Assembly: GCF_000582785.1 (NCBI RefSeq)
Contig: NZ_HG931174.1
Location: 134,899 to 198,898, forward strand
Direction: 5' to 3'
DNA length: 64,000 nt
Origin: Candidatus Blastococcus massiliensis AP3
GTDB lineage: Bacteria > Actinomycetota > Actinomycetes > Mycobacteriales > Geodermatophilaceae
In this document: positions 10,193-21,711 of the stretch, piece by piece
Numbering within the stretch: the first letter of the stretch is position 1
Layout: the number at the start of each line of letters is the position of its first letter
Notes under the pieces: model-generated
Seen by the model: only the letters and a program-made list of their open reading frames with translations
Told to the model about the DNA's origin: nothing
Databases searched by the model: none
Made by a program: the position numbers and the translations under genes

Positions 10193-11032
10193 TTAGCGAG
10201 CGCGGCGGGCGGTGAACCGGCCGTCGGTCCGGGTCACGTCCAGCGGCAGGCCGAAGGTGTCCGAGAGGTTCGCGGCGGTGACCACGTCGTCGGTCGCCCC
10301 CGCGGCCACCACCTCTCCCCCGCGCAGCAGGAGGGCGTGGTCGTACCCGGGCGGGATCTCCTCGACGTGGTGGGTGACCAGCACTTGCGCCGGGGCGTAG
10401 AGGTAGCGGGCCAGGTCCGAGAGGCGGGCCACCAGGTCCTCGCGGCCGCCCAGGTCGAGGCCGGCGCCCGGCTCGTCGAGCAGCAGCAGCTCGGGGTCGG
10501 GCATGAGCGCCCGGGCGATCTGGGCGCGCTTGCGCTCCCCCTCGCTGAGGGTCCCGAACGGCCGGTGCGCGAACTGGGCGACGCCCCACTGCTCCATGAG
10601 GATGCCGGCGCGGGTGAGGTCGTGGACGTCGTAGCGCTCCCGCCCCCGGCCCACCACGGCGTAGCCGGCCGAGACGACGATGTCCCCGGTCGTCTCCGCC
10701 GGGCTGATCCGCTGCGCCAGGGCGGCGCTGGTCAGCCCGATGCGGGGGCGCAGCTCGAAGACGTCGACCGCACCGAGGGTCTCCCCCAGCAGCTGCACCT
10801 CGCCCCGGGTCGGGTGCAGCAGCGCCCCGGCCAGCTGCAGCAGCGTGGTCTTGCCGGCCCCGTTGGGCCCGAGGACCACCCACCGGTGGTCGGCCTCCAC
10901 GTGCCAGTCGACACCGCGCAGCAGGTGGGTCTCCCCCCGCACGACGTCGACCCCGGTCATCCGGACGACAGCCCCTTCGGAGGCGTCTGTGCCGCCCCCA
11001 CCCACCCCACCGACGCTCGACACGGACCCCAT
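10193..11032 (-). CDS. ABC transporter ATP-binding protein, stand-alone
   Basis: A 279-aa ATPase with Walker A GPNGAGKTT, the signature LSEGERKRAQIARAL, Walker B LLLLDEPGAGLDLGG and the switch histidine in VLVTHHVEEIP. No permease gene is adjacent, and the sequence resembles the soluble YlmA/ModF-like group of orphan ABC proteins. The first ~20 residues are Gly/Ser-rich and a later start is possible. It ends directly before the echA promoter. The transported substrate, if any, is unknown. Confidence 0.88.
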   Translation of the reverse strand: MGSVSSVGGVGGGGTDASEGAVVRMTGVDVVRGETHLLRGVDWHVEADHRWVVLGPNGAGKTTLLQLAGALLHPTRGEVQLLGETLGAVDVFELRPRIGLTSAALAQRISPAETTGDIVVSAGYAVVGRGRERYDVHDLTRAGILMEQWGVAQFAHRPFGTLSEGERKRAQIARALMPDPELLLLDEPGAGLDLGGREDLVARLSDLARYLYAPAQVLVTHHVEEIPPGYDHALLLRGGEVVAAGATDDVVTAANLSDTFGLPLDVTRTDGRFTARRAR

Positions 11033-11094
11033 CCAACCAACCCGCCGCGCACCACGTGCACGCGCACACGCCCCGGGCTTGGCACGATCGCCCG

Positions 11095-13224
11095 GTGATC
11101 GAGCATCCGGTCGCCGAGGTCCTGCCCGGCTCCCCCTCCCCCCTCGGCGCGCACTGGGACGGCACGGGCACGAACTTCGCCCTCTGGTCGGCCGGCGCCT
11201 CCGCCGTCGAGCTGTGCCTGTTCGACGCCGACGGCACCGAGCACCGCCAGCCGCTGACCGAGACCACGCACCAGGTGTGGCACGGCCGCCTGCCCGGGAT
11301 CGGCCCCGGTCAGCGCTACGGCTATCGCGTCCACGGCACCTACGAGCCCTCGACCGGGCAGCGGTACAACCCGGCCAAGCTGCTGCTGGACCCCTACGCC
11401 CGCGCCGTCGACGGCGGGCTGGAGCTGCACCCCTCGCTGTTCGGGCACGCCGACTCCCCCGAGGGTCCGCCCGACGACCGGGACTCCGCCCCGCACGTGC
11501 CCCGCGGCGTGGTGGTCCACGACATCTTCCCGTGGGACGGCGACCGGCCGCTGCGCACCTCGTGGTCGGACACCGTGATCTACGAGGTGCACGTCAAGGG
11601 CGCGACCATGCGCCACCCCGACGTGCCGGCACACCTGCGCGGAACCTACGCGGGCCTGGCGCACCCCGCCTTCGTCGAGCACCTGCAGGGCCTCGGCGTC
11701 ACGGCCGTCGAACTGCTGCCCGTGCACCAGTTCGTGAGCGAGCCGCACCTGCTGCGGCGCGGGCTCACCAACTACTGGGGCTACAACACCCTCGGGTTCT
11801 TCGCCCCGCACGCCGCCTACAGCTCCGCGGGCGGCGGCGGTGGGCAGGTGACCGAGTTCAAGACGATGGTCAAGGCGCTGCACGCCGCCGGCATCGAGGT
11901 CATCCTCGACGTCGTCTACAACCACACCGCGGAGGGCGACCACACCGGGCCGACCCTGTCGTTCAAGGGCATCGACAACAGCGGCTACTACCGCGTCGAC
12001 CCGCAGAACCCGGCCCGCTACACCGACTACACCGGGTGCGGGAACACCCTGGACGTGCGCCGGCCCGCGGTGCTGGGGCTGCTCATGGACTCGCTGCGCT
12101 ACTGGGTCACCGAGATGCACGTCGACGGGTTCCGGTTCGACCTGGCCCCGGCGCTGGCCCGCTCGACGCACGACGTCGACCGGTTCTCGGCGTTCTTCGA
12201 CGTGGTGCACCAGGACCCGGTGGTCAGCCAGGTGAAGCTGATCGCCGAGCCCTGGGACGTCGGCCCCGGCGGGTACCAGGTGGGCAACTTCCCGCCGCCG
12301 TGGACGGAGTGGAACGCCGCCTACCGGGACACCGTGCGCGACGTGTGGACGGGTGCGCACGTGGGCGTCCGCGACCTCGCCTACCGGCTCACCGGCTCCT
12401 CGGACCTGTACCGCTCCGACGGCCGGCGCCCCTTCGCCAGCATCAACTTCGTCACCGCCCACGACGGCTTCACGATGCGCGACCTGGTGACCTACCAGGA
12501 CAAGCGCAACGAGGCCAACGGCGAGGACAACCGGGACGGCGAGAGCCACAACCGCGGCTGGAACTGCGGCGTCGAGGGCGAGACCGACGACCTGGCGGTC
12601 AACGCCCTGCGCGGCCGTCAGGTGCGCAACCTGCTGAGCACGCTGCTGCTGTCCACCGGCGTGCCCATGCTCACCGCCGGTGACGAACTGGGCCGCACCC
12701 AGCAGGGCAACAACAACGCCTACTGCCAGGACGGCGAGCTGTCCTGGCTGGACTGGACCCAGGTCGACGAGGACCTGCGGGCGTTCGTCGCACACGTGCT
12801 GCGGCTGCGCCGGTCGGCGCCCGTGCTGCGGCAGGAGGCGTTCTTCGAGGGCCACGAGCTGCCCGGCACCGGCGGCACACGCGACCTCGCCTGGTTCGCC
12901 CCCGACGGCGGTCAGCTCACGACGGCCGACTGGTTCGACACCGGGCTGCAGACCGTCGGCATGTACCTCGACGGGCGGGGCATCCGCGGCCGCGACGCCC
13001 ACGGCCGGCCAGTGGTGGACGACTCCTACCTGGTGCAGCTGCACGCGGGCCCGGATCCGGTGACCGTCGAACTGCCCGGACCGCCGTGGGCCGACGGCTA
13101 CGAGCTGGTGCTGTCCACCGAGTACGCCACCGGGGCACCGCCCGAGACGACCGTGGTGGCGCCGGGTCCCATCCAGCTCCCGGGCCGCTGCGTCTGGCTG
13201 CTCAAGGTCCTCCGCCGACCCTGA
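11095..13224 (+). CDS. glgX: Glycogen debranching enzyme GlgX (isoamylase type)
   Basis: GH13_11 enzyme of 709 aa that cleaves alpha-1,6 branches of phosphorylase-limit glycogen. Its N-terminal beta-sandwich starts PSPLGAHWDGTGTNFALWS. The GH13 regions are VILDVVYNHTAEG, DGFRFDLAPALAR (nucleophile Asp), LIAEPWDVGPGGYQVGNFP (acid Glu) and NFVTAHDGFTMRDLV. GTG 11095 is preferred because family members begin just before this point; a GTG at 11056 would add 13 residues. It diverges from the ABC gene and is the first of a glucan cluster extending to glgB. Confidence 0.96.
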   Translation: MIEHPVAEVLPGSPSPLGAHWDGTGTNFALWSAGASAVELCLFDADGTEHRQPLTETTHQVWHGRLPGIGPGQRYGYRVHGTYEPSTGQRYNPAKLLLDPYARAVDGGLELHPSLFGHADSPEGPPDDRDSAPHVPRGVVVHDIFPWDGDRPLRTSWSDTVIYEVHVKGATMRHPDVPAHLRGTYAGLAHPAFVEHLQGLGVTAVELLPVHQFVSEPHLLRRGLTNYWGYNTLGFFAPHAAYSSAGGGGGQVTEFKTMVKALHAAGIEVILDVVYNHTAEGDHTGPTLSFKGIDNSGYYRVDPQNPARYTDYTGCGNTLDVRRPAVLGLLMDSLRYWVTEMHVDGFRFDLAPALARSTHDVDRFSAFFDVVHQDPVVSQVKLIAEPWDVGPGGYQVGNFPPPWTEWNAAYRDTVRDVWTGAHVGVRDLAYRLTGSSDLYRSDGRRPFASINFVTAHDGFTMRDLVTYQDKRNEANGEDNRDGESHNRGWNCGVEGETDDLAVNALRGRQVRNLLSTLLLSTGVPMLTAGDELGRTQQGNNNAYCQDGELSWLDWTQVDEDLRAFVAHVLRLRRSAPVLRQEAFFEGHELPGTGGTRDLAWFAPDGGQLTTADWFDTGLQTVGMYLDGRGIRGRDAHGRPVVDDSYLVQLHAGPDPVTVELPGPPWADGYELVLSTEYATGAPPETTVVAPGPIQLPGRCVWLLKVLRRP

Positions 13225-13246
13225 CGAGCTGGAGAGAACTCGCACC

Positions 13247-13879
13247 GTGACGCAGAAGCCGCCTGTCGACGTGCCCGCCGACATCGCGTTCGTGCATGCC
13301 ATCGGTGGTCGTGCGGGGGTGGGCGCCTGGCCGATGCAGGCGGACCTTCCGGGCGCCCGCTTCCTGGTCCGACGGGGGTTCGGCGACGACGAGCTGCCCG
13401 AGGAGTTGACGGTCGACGGCGAGGCGACCTGGCTCGCCGCACAGGTCCACCCCGCCACGGTCCTCGTCGGGCACTCGTGGTCCGCAGTAGCGGTCCTGGC
13501 GACGGCGATCCGGTCGCCCGGGCTGCGTGGCGTGGTCGTGATCGAACCGGCAGCGACATTCGCGGCCGCCGACGAGTACAGCGTTCAGGAGCACGTCCGC
13601 GCCGTTTCCCCGGCCACGGCGCAGGACGAGCGGTCGCTGGAGCTGCTTCGCCGACACCGACCGCCGTGGGAGACCAGGCTGACACCGGCGGCTCTCGCAG
13701 GCATGGCGGTGCCGCTCGCAGTGGTGACCGGCGGCTGGAGCCCCCTCTACGAGGCCATCGGATCGGCCGTCGTGGACATCGCAGGCGGCCACCACGTTCA
13801 GATCGAGGGAGCGGGGCACCGGCCGCAGGATGTCGGGCGGTTCAACGACTTCCTGCTGAGCTGGGTCGGCCGGCTGTAG
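13247..13879 (+). CDS. Small alpha/beta hydrolase
   Basis: A 210-aa protein of the alpha/beta hydrolase fold. The nucleophile elbow is VLVGHSWSA, and a late histidine in EGAGHRPQDVGRFNDFLLSW would complete the triad. The acid is not obvious. GTG 13247 follows GGAGAG. It lies 22 bp after glgX and could be in the same transcript, but its third-position GC bias is visibly weaker than that of the neighbouring glucan genes (several CCT, CAT, GGT, CTT, TTG codons), which hints at a later acquisition. Substrate unknown. Confidence 0.8.
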   Translation: MTQKPPVDVPADIAFVHAIGGRAGVGAWPMQADLPGARFLVRRGFGDDELPEELTVDGEATWLAAQVHPATVLVGHSWSAVAVLATAIRSPGLRGVVVIEPAATFAAADEYSVQEHVRAVSPATAQDERSLELLRRHRPPWETRLTPAALAGMAVPLAVVTGGWSPLYEAIGSAVVDIAGGHHVQIEGAGHRPQDVGRFNDFLLSWVGRL

Positions 13880-13905
13880 CGGCGCTCCGACCGGAACGAA
13901 GGGTT

Positions 13906-13952
13906 GAACCCGAGAGGCCCAGGACCGGTGCGGTCCTGGGCCTCTGGGGTTC
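13906..13952. terminator. Bidirectional terminator between hydrolase and FHA genes
   Basis: Two 22-nt arms (13906-13927 and 13931-13952) pair with a single mismatch around a 3-nt loop. The hairpin lies between convergent stop codons at 13879 and 13967, so it can end both transcripts. Confidence 0.88.
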
Positions 13953-13966
13953 AGCGGTCCGCAGAG

Positions 13967-14932
13967 CTACTCGGGCTGCTCGAAGGTGATGACGGTCCAG
14001 CCGAGGAGCAGGCGGTCGCCGTCGGACAGGGGGTGGGCGACGCCCGGCTCGAGCTGGGTCCACTCGGTGGCCTCCGGCCCGGCGACGTGCGTGCCGTTGA
14101 GCGAGCCCAGGTCGATGAGCGAGACCTCCTCGCCGGAGCGGGTCAGCGCCGCGTGGGCCGAGGAGAGCACGTTCTGGGTGTCGGCGATCGGCACCGGCCG
14201 CGCGCCGCCGCTGCTGACCATCTCGTGGTTGTCGGGACGACGCCCGAGCACGAGGTCCTCGTCGACCGTGATGACCAGGCCGTCGTCGAACCGGAGGACC
14301 GGCGCCGCGGCGCCGGCCTCGGGGCGCCAGAAGGCGGTCTCCTCGCCCGTCTCGGGCGGGGTGCTGGCCCGGCTCGCACCGGCACCGGAAGCGGAACCGG
14401 ACGCGGCACCGAACCCGGAGTCCGAGCTCGCGGTGAACGACGACGGGGCGGCCTGGGCGGGCGCCGCAGCCGGGGCGGCGGTCAGGTGCAGGGCGGCGCC
14501 GGACCCGGGCACGGTCCCCTCGACGAGGTCGAAGGAGATGCCGGGAGCCGACTGCGAGGCGGCCTCCCCCGGGCCCACGTAGAGCGCGCGGCCCACCGGG
14601 AAGCCGGAGGCGACGGTGCCCCCGTCCACCGACGACCCGGACAAGGGGACGCCGTCGACGGACGGCTGGCCCTTGCCGGACCACAGGGCGACGCCGGTGC
14701 CCGATGCGCGGTCGGCGAGCACCAGCGCGAAGGAGGCGCTGCCGGAGACGAGCGACCCCGCACGCGCGGCCACGGCCGACAGGACGCGGTCGGCGCCGGG
14801 GCCGGAGACGCCGAGGCAGGCGTGGAGGGCCGCCACGAGGGCGGGCGAACCGGGAGCGTCGACCCACAGCAGGGCGCCGTCGCGGCGGGCGACGACGGCG
14901 TCTCCGGGGAGGACTTCACAGCGGTCGGGCAT
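13967..14932 (-). CDS. FHA-domain protein
   Basis: A 321-aa protein. The N-terminal ~170 residues contain no domain I can name, then an Ala/Ser/Gly-rich linker, and a C-terminal forkhead-associated domain (LVLGRRPDNHEM, SSAHAALTRSGEEVSLIDLGSLNGTHV). The Arg, Ser/His and Asn needed for phosphothreonine binding are present. ATG 14932 is preferred over an upstream start at 15007 because TAGGCT lies 7 nt before it. It probably reads a Ser/Thr kinase signal. The position between glgX and glgP suggests, but does not prove, a link with carbon storage. Confidence 0.88.
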   Translation of the reverse strand: MPDRCEVLPGDAVVARRDGALLWVDAPGSPALVAALHACLGVSGPGADRVLSAVAARAGSLVSGSASFALVLADRASGTGVALWSGKGQPSVDGVPLSGSSVDGGTVASGFPVGRALYVGPGEAASQSAPGISFDLVEGTVPGSGAALHLTAAPAAAPAQAAPSSFTASSDSGFGAASGSASGAGASRASTPPETGEETAFWRPEAGAAAPVLRFDDGLVITVDEDLVLGRRPDNHEMVSSGGARPVPIADTQNVLSSAHAALTRSGEEVSLIDLGSLNGTHVAGPEATEWTQLEPGVAHPLSDGDRLLLGWTVITFEQPE

Positions 14933-15065
14933 GGCGGCCAGCCTAGTGATGCGCAACGGACTTCGGTGCCCGGCCACCCCCGCCACGCCGTGATCGCTGC
15001 ACGTCACACCGAACAGGTGGGACCAGCGTGACGGGAGCGTCGCGACGTGTGACCGGGCGCTCCGA

Positions 15066-17615
15066 TCAGGCCGTCGTCACCACCCCGAGCTCGGCCGGGT
15101 CGGCCAGGTGCTCGGAGTACGGGAGGACCCGCACGGTGTAGCCGAAGGCGCCGGTGCGCTCCAGCGGCACGGTGGCGGTGAACCAGTGGCGGGAGCCCTC
15201 GCTCTGCTCGTGGGCCATGGGCACCGACGTGACGTCGTGCAGCCCGTCGGCGTCGTCGACCCGGCCGTAGGCCGCCTGCACCTGGACGTCGGAGGGCTCC
15301 AGGCCCGGCAGCTCCACCTCCGCGCGCAGCGCGAGGGTCGAACCGATCTCGGGCGTGTCACCGGCTCCGGTGGCCTCCACGTGGGCGACGCGGACGGTCG
15401 ACCAGTTGTGCAGCAGGTGCGCCCGCCACTGCGACTCCGACCGCGCCGGGGCGTAGCCGTCCGCGGACATCACGCGGGCCGACTGCGCGGCCGGCACGTA
15501 CAGCGCCTGCACGTAGTCGCGCACCATGCGGGTGGCCAGCACCTTGGGCCCGGTCTCGCGCAGCGTGTGGCGGACCATCTCCACCCAGCGCGCCGGCACG
15601 CCCTCCGCGTCGCGCTCGTAGAACCGCGGCAGCACCTGGGTCGAGAGCAGGTCGTAGATCGCCCGCGCCTCGACCTCGTCGCGCCGGTCGGCGTCGGCGA
15701 CACCGTCGGCCGTGGGGATGGCCCAGCCGTTCTGGCCGTCGAACCACTCGTCCCACCACCCGTCGCGGATGGAGAGGTTCAGGCCGCCGTTGAGCGCGGC
15801 CTTCATGCCCGAGGTCCCGCACGCCTCCAGCGGGCGCAGCGGGTTGTTCAGCCAGACGTCGCAGCCCCAGTAGAGGTAGCGGGCCATGCCGATGTCGTAG
15901 CCGGGCAGGAACGCGATCCGGTGCCGGATCTCCGGGTCGTCGGCGAACTCGACCATCTGCTGGATCAGCTTCTTGCCGCCGTCGTCGGCCGGGTGGCTCT
16001 TGCCGGCGATGACCAGCTGCAGCGGCCGCTCCGGGTCCAGCAGCATGGCCTTGAGGCGGGCCGGGTCGCGCAGCATGAGCGTCAGGCGCTTGTAGCTGGG
16101 CACCCGGCGGGCGAAGCCGATGGTGAGGACGTCGGGGTCGAAGGCGGTGTCGGTCCAGCCGACCTCCGCCTCGGTGGCCCCGCGGGAGAGCGCGGTCTCG
16201 CGGATGCGGCGGCGCACCTCCTCCACCAGCCGGCCCCGCAGCGTGCGGCGAATCGCCCACAGGTCGCCCGCGGCGATGGCGTCGACGCCGTCGAAGTGGA
16301 CCGGGCCGGTGACCTCCGCCGGGTCGCCCTGGCTGGAGGTCTGGGTGCCCATCTCGACCAGCTCGCGCGCGGTCCAGGTCGGCGCGTGCACGCCGTTGGT
16401 GATCGAGCCGATCGGGACGTCGCCCTCGTCGAACCCGGGCCAGAGGTTGTTGAACATGCCCCGGCTCACGTGCCCGTGCAGCTCGCTCACGCCGTTGGCG
16501 CGCTGGCCCAGCCGCAGGCCCATGTGGGCCATGTTGTACTTCGACGGATCCTCCTCGGCGCCGAGCGCGAGCAGGTCCTGCAGCGGGACGCCGAAGCCGG
16601 CGAAGTACCGCTCGATGAGACCCCTGGGGAAGCGGTCGATGCCCGCCGGGACCGGGGTGTGCGTGGTGAAGACCGTGCCCGCCCGCACCGCCTGGACCGC
16701 CTCGGCGAACGACAGCCCGTGGGACTCCATGAGCTCGCGGATCCGCTCGATGCCGAGGAAGCCCGCGTGCCCCTCGTTGGCGTGGAACACCTCCGGCGCC
16801 GGCGTCCCGGTGAGCGCGCAGTAGGCGCGCAGGGCCCGCACGCCGCCGATGCCCAGGAGCATCTCCTGACGCAGGCGGTGGTCCTCGTCGCCGCCGTACA
16901 GCCGGTCGGTCACGCCGCGCTCGGCCGGCGCATTCTCCTCGATGTCGCTGTCGAGCAGGAGCAGGGAGACCCGGCCCACCTGCGCCCGCCACACGTGGGC
17001 GAACAGCGTGCGGCCCTCGGGCAGCGGCACGGAGATGACGACGGCGGACCCGTCGGGCTCGCGCAGCAGCTTGACCGGCAGGCCGTGCGGGTCCAGCGAC
17101 GGGTAGTGCTCGAGCTGCCAGCCGTCGGCCGACAGGCCCTGGGTGAAGTAGCCGGCCCGGTAGAGCAGCCCGACGCCGATCAGCGGCACCCCGAGGTCGG
17201 ACGCGGCCTTGAGGTGGTCACCGGCCAGGATGCCGAGGCCACCGGAGTACTGCGGGAGGACCTCGGTGATGCCGAACTCCGCGGAGAAGTACGCGATCGT
17301 CGCGGGCGCCTCGGCCCCCAGCGACTGGTACCAGCGCGGCGTCGTCAGGTACTCCTCGAGGTCGTCGACGGCGTCCTGCAGCCGGCGGACGAAGCGACGG
17401 TCCTTGGCCAGGGCGGCCAGCCGCTCGGCCGACACCTCGCCGAGCGCCCGGACCGGGTCGCCGCCGCACGTCCGCCAGAGGCCGGGGTCCAGCGACTCGA
17501 AGAGGTCACGCGTCTCGGGGTGCCAGGACCACCGGAGGTTCATCACGAGCTGGGACAGGGGCGTCAGGGGTTCGGGCAGCGCCGCACGGACGGTGAACCG
17601 ACGAAGAGCACGCAC
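15066..17615 (-). CDS. glgP: Alpha-glucan (glycogen) phosphorylase
   Basis: GT35 enzyme of 849 aa that releases glucose-1-phosphate from alpha-1,4-glucan ends. It belongs to the actinobacterial/archaeal-type phosphorylases. The N-terminal DUF3417-like part starts FTVRAALPEPLTPLSQLVMN. Clear features are AYFSAEFGITEVLPQYSGGLGILAGDH, EVFHANEGHAGFLGIERIR, and the C-terminal PLP/phosphate site with SYKRLTLM, IAGKSHP and EACGTSGMKAALNGGLNLS. The GTG at 17615 has TAGTCT six nt upstream. It diverges from glgE over 149 bp. Confidence 0.96.
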   Translation of the reverse strand: MRALRRFTVRAALPEPLTPLSQLVMNLRWSWHPETRDLFESLDPGLWRTCGGDPVRALGEVSAERLAALAKDRRFVRRLQDAVDDLEEYLTTPRWYQSLGAEAPATIAYFSAEFGITEVLPQYSGGLGILAGDHLKAASDLGVPLIGVGLLYRAGYFTQGLSADGWQLEHYPSLDPHGLPVKLLREPDGSAVVISVPLPEGRTLFAHVWRAQVGRVSLLLLDSDIEENAPAERGVTDRLYGGDEDHRLRQEMLLGIGGVRALRAYCALTGTPAPEVFHANEGHAGFLGIERIRELMESHGLSFAEAVQAVRAGTVFTTHTPVPAGIDRFPRGLIERYFAGFGVPLQDLLALGAEEDPSKYNMAHMGLRLGQRANGVSELHGHVSRGMFNNLWPGFDEGDVPIGSITNGVHAPTWTARELVEMGTQTSSQGDPAEVTGPVHFDGVDAIAAGDLWAIRRTLRGRLVEEVRRRIRETALSRGATEAEVGWTDTAFDPDVLTIGFARRVPSYKRLTLMLRDPARLKAMLLDPERPLQLVIAGKSHPADDGGKKLIQQMVEFADDPEIRHRIAFLPGYDIGMARYLYWGCDVWLNNPLRPLEACGTSGMKAALNGGLNLSIRDGWWDEWFDGQNGWAIPTADGVADADRRDEVEARAIYDLLSTQVLPRFYERDAEGVPARWVEMVRHTLRETGPKVLATRMVRDYVQALYVPAAQSARVMSADGYAPARSESQWRAHLLHNWSTVRVAHVEATGAGDTPEIGSTLALRAEVELPGLEPSDVQVQAAYGRVDDADGLHDVTSVPMAHEQSEGSRHWFTATVPLERTGAFGYTVRVLPYSEHLADPAELGVVTTA

Positions 17616-17764
17616 CGGCCGAGACTAACCAGCGGACGGCGTCCCGCCAGGGGTTCGACGGAACAATCCGGGCCGGCGGCCGCACCGCTCCAACGGGTGA
17701 GGCCCGTGGGACGGCACCGCAGCCGAGGTGCTGGTGGGGCGGGACCTCAGTAGCGTGGTCGGCG

Positions 17765-19792
<2,028 letters not shown>

Positions 19793-19842
19793 AGTCAGGA
19801 CCCCGCCCACCCGCCGTACGACCCAAGGGGCCACTCCTCCCG

Positions 19843-21711
19843 ATGTCCGTTCCCGTCCCTGACTTCCCCGACAGCCGCTCCGCCCTGCCGCCGCCCGGCA
19901 CGGATCCGGAGTGGTTCAAGCGCGCGGTCTTCTACGAGGTCCTGGTGCGCGGCTTCGCCGACAGCAACGCCGACGGCGTCGGCGACATCCGCGGCATGAT
20001 CGACAAGCTCGACTACCTGCAGTGGCTGGGCGTCGATTGCCTCTGGCTGCCGCCGTTCTTCGCCTCGCCGCTGCGCGACGGCGGGTACGACGTCAGCGAC
20101 TACACCGCGGTGCTGCCGGAGTTCGGGGACATCCACGACTTCAAGGACTTCCTCGACCAGGCCCACGCGCGCGGCATGCGCGTGATCATCGACTTCGTCA
20201 TGAACCACACCTCGGACCAGCACCCGTGGTTCCAGGCCTCCCGCAGCGATCCGGAAGGCGACTACGGAGATTTTTATGTATGGGCCGACGACGACACCGG
20301 ATACGCCGACGCCCGCATCATCTTCGTCGACACCGAGAGCTCGAACTGGACGTTCGACCCGGTGCGCAAGCAGTACTTCTGGCACCGCTTCTTCTCCCAC
20401 CAGCCGGATCTCAACTTCGAGAACCCGAAGGTGCAGGAGGCGATCATCGAGGCCCTGCGGTTCTGGCTGGACCTGGGCATCGACGGCTTCCGCCTCGACG
20501 CCGTCCCCTACCTCTTCGAGGAGGAGGGGACCAACTGCGAGAACCTGCCGAAGACCCACGAGTTCCTCAAGCACGTGCGCAAGGTCGTCGACGCCGACTA
20601 CCCCGACACCGTGCTGCTGTGCGAGGCCAACCAGTGGCCGGCCGACGTCGTCGAGTACTTCGGCGAGAACGGCGACGAGTGCCAGATGGCCTTCCACTTC
20701 CCGGTCATGCCGCGCCTGTTCATGGCCGTGCGCCGGGAGCAGCGCTTCCCGATCTCGGAGATCATGGCGCAGACACCGGAGATCCCCGACAACTGCCAGT
20801 GGGGCGTCTTCCTCCGCAACCATGACGAGCTGACGCTCGAGATGGTCACCGACGAAGAGCGCGACTACATGTGGGACGAGTACGCCAAGGACCCCCGCAT
20901 GAAGGCCAACATCGGCATCCGCCGGCGGCTGGCCCCGCTGCTGGACAACGACGTCAACACCCTCGAGCTGTTCAACGCGCTGCTGCTGTCGCTGCCGGGC
21001 TCACCGGTCCTCTACTACGGGGACGAGATCGGCATGGGCGACAACATCTGGCTCGGTGACCGCGACGGCGTCCGCACGCCGATGCAGTGGACCCCGGACC
21101 GCAACGGCGGGTTCTCCAGCGCCGACCCGCAGCGCATGTACCTGCCGCTGAACCAGGACCCGGTCTACGGCTACCAGGTCACCAACGTCGAGTCCCAGCT
21201 GCGCAACACCACCTCGCTGCTGCACTGGATCCGCCGGATGATCCAGGTGCGCAACCAGCACCCGACGTTCGGACTGGGCACGTTCGAGGAGATCGGGTCG
21301 CGCAATCCGACCGTGCTGTCGTTCGTGCGCCGGTTCGGCGACGACGTGGTGCTGTGCGTCAACAACCTCTCGCGGTTCCCGCAGCCGGTGGAGCTCGACC
21401 TCCGGCAGTTCGAGGGCTACACCCCCATCGAGCTGACCGGCCGGGTCGAGTTCCCGCAGATCGGCGTGCTGCCGTACATGCTCACGCTGGCCGGGCACGG
21501 CTTCTACTGGTTCGAGCTGGCCAAGCCGGCCGAACCGGCCGCCGAGGAGCCCGAGGACTGGGAGAGCACCGGCAGCAGCGCCATCGCCGACTCCCTGCTC
21601 GCCGCGGGGGTGGTCAGCGCCGCGGAGGAGACGCCCGGCGACAACCTGCCGGCTCCCGACGCCGAGCAGAACTCCCCCGACTCCGTCGACCGCGCGGGAG
21701 GACCCCGATGA
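19843..21711 (+). CDS. treS: Trehalose synthase (maltose alpha-D-glucosyltransferase)
   Basis: TreS (GH13_16, 622 aa) interconverts trehalose and maltose. The start of the catalytic domain is [19 protein letters not shown]. The nucleophile is Asp ~219 in [15 protein letters not shown], the acid Glu ~261 in LLCEANQWP, and the stabilising Asp ~328 in RNHDELT. The C-terminal ~65 residues form an acidic, Pro/Glu-rich tail not needed for the fold. The stop overlaps the mak start (ATGA), matching the physical TreS-maltokinase complex known in mycobacteria. Codons 142-146 are an unusual run of five A/T-ending codons (20266-20280). Confidence 0.97.
   Translation: MSVPVPDFPDSRSALPPPGTDPEWFKRAVFYEVLVRGFADSNADGVGDIRGMIDKLDYLQWLGVDCLWLPPFFASPLRDGGYDVSDYTAVLPEFGDIHDFKDFLDQAHARGMRVIIDFVMNHTSDQHPWFQASRSDPEGDYGDFYVWADDDTGYADARIIFVDTESSNWTFDPVRKQYFWHRFFSHQPDLNFENPKVQEAIIEALRFWLDLGIDGFRLDAVPYLFEEEGTNCENLPKTHEFLKHVRKVVDADYPDTVLLCEANQWPADVVEYFGENGDECQMAFHFPVMPRLFMAVRREQRFPISEIMAQTPEIPDNCQWGVFLRNHDELTLEMVTDEERDYMWDEYAKDPRMKANIGIRRRLAPLLDNDVNTLELFNALLLSLPGSPVLYYGDEIGMGDNIWLGDRDGVRTPMQWTPDRNGGFSSADPQRMYLPLNQDPVYGYQVTNVESQLRNTTSLLHWIRRMIQVRNQHPTFGLGTFEEIGSRNPTVLSFVRRFGDDVVLCVNNLSRFPQPVELDLRQFEGYTPIELTGRVEFPQIGVLPYMLTLAGHGFYWFELAKPAEPAAEEPEDWESTGSSAIADSLLAAGVVSAAEETPGDNLPAPDAEQNSPDSVDRAGGPR

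Noticed and set aside
11056..11094. Earlier GTG start for glgX
   Set aside because: It adds residues outside the conserved GlgX start and has no better ribosome site; still possible.
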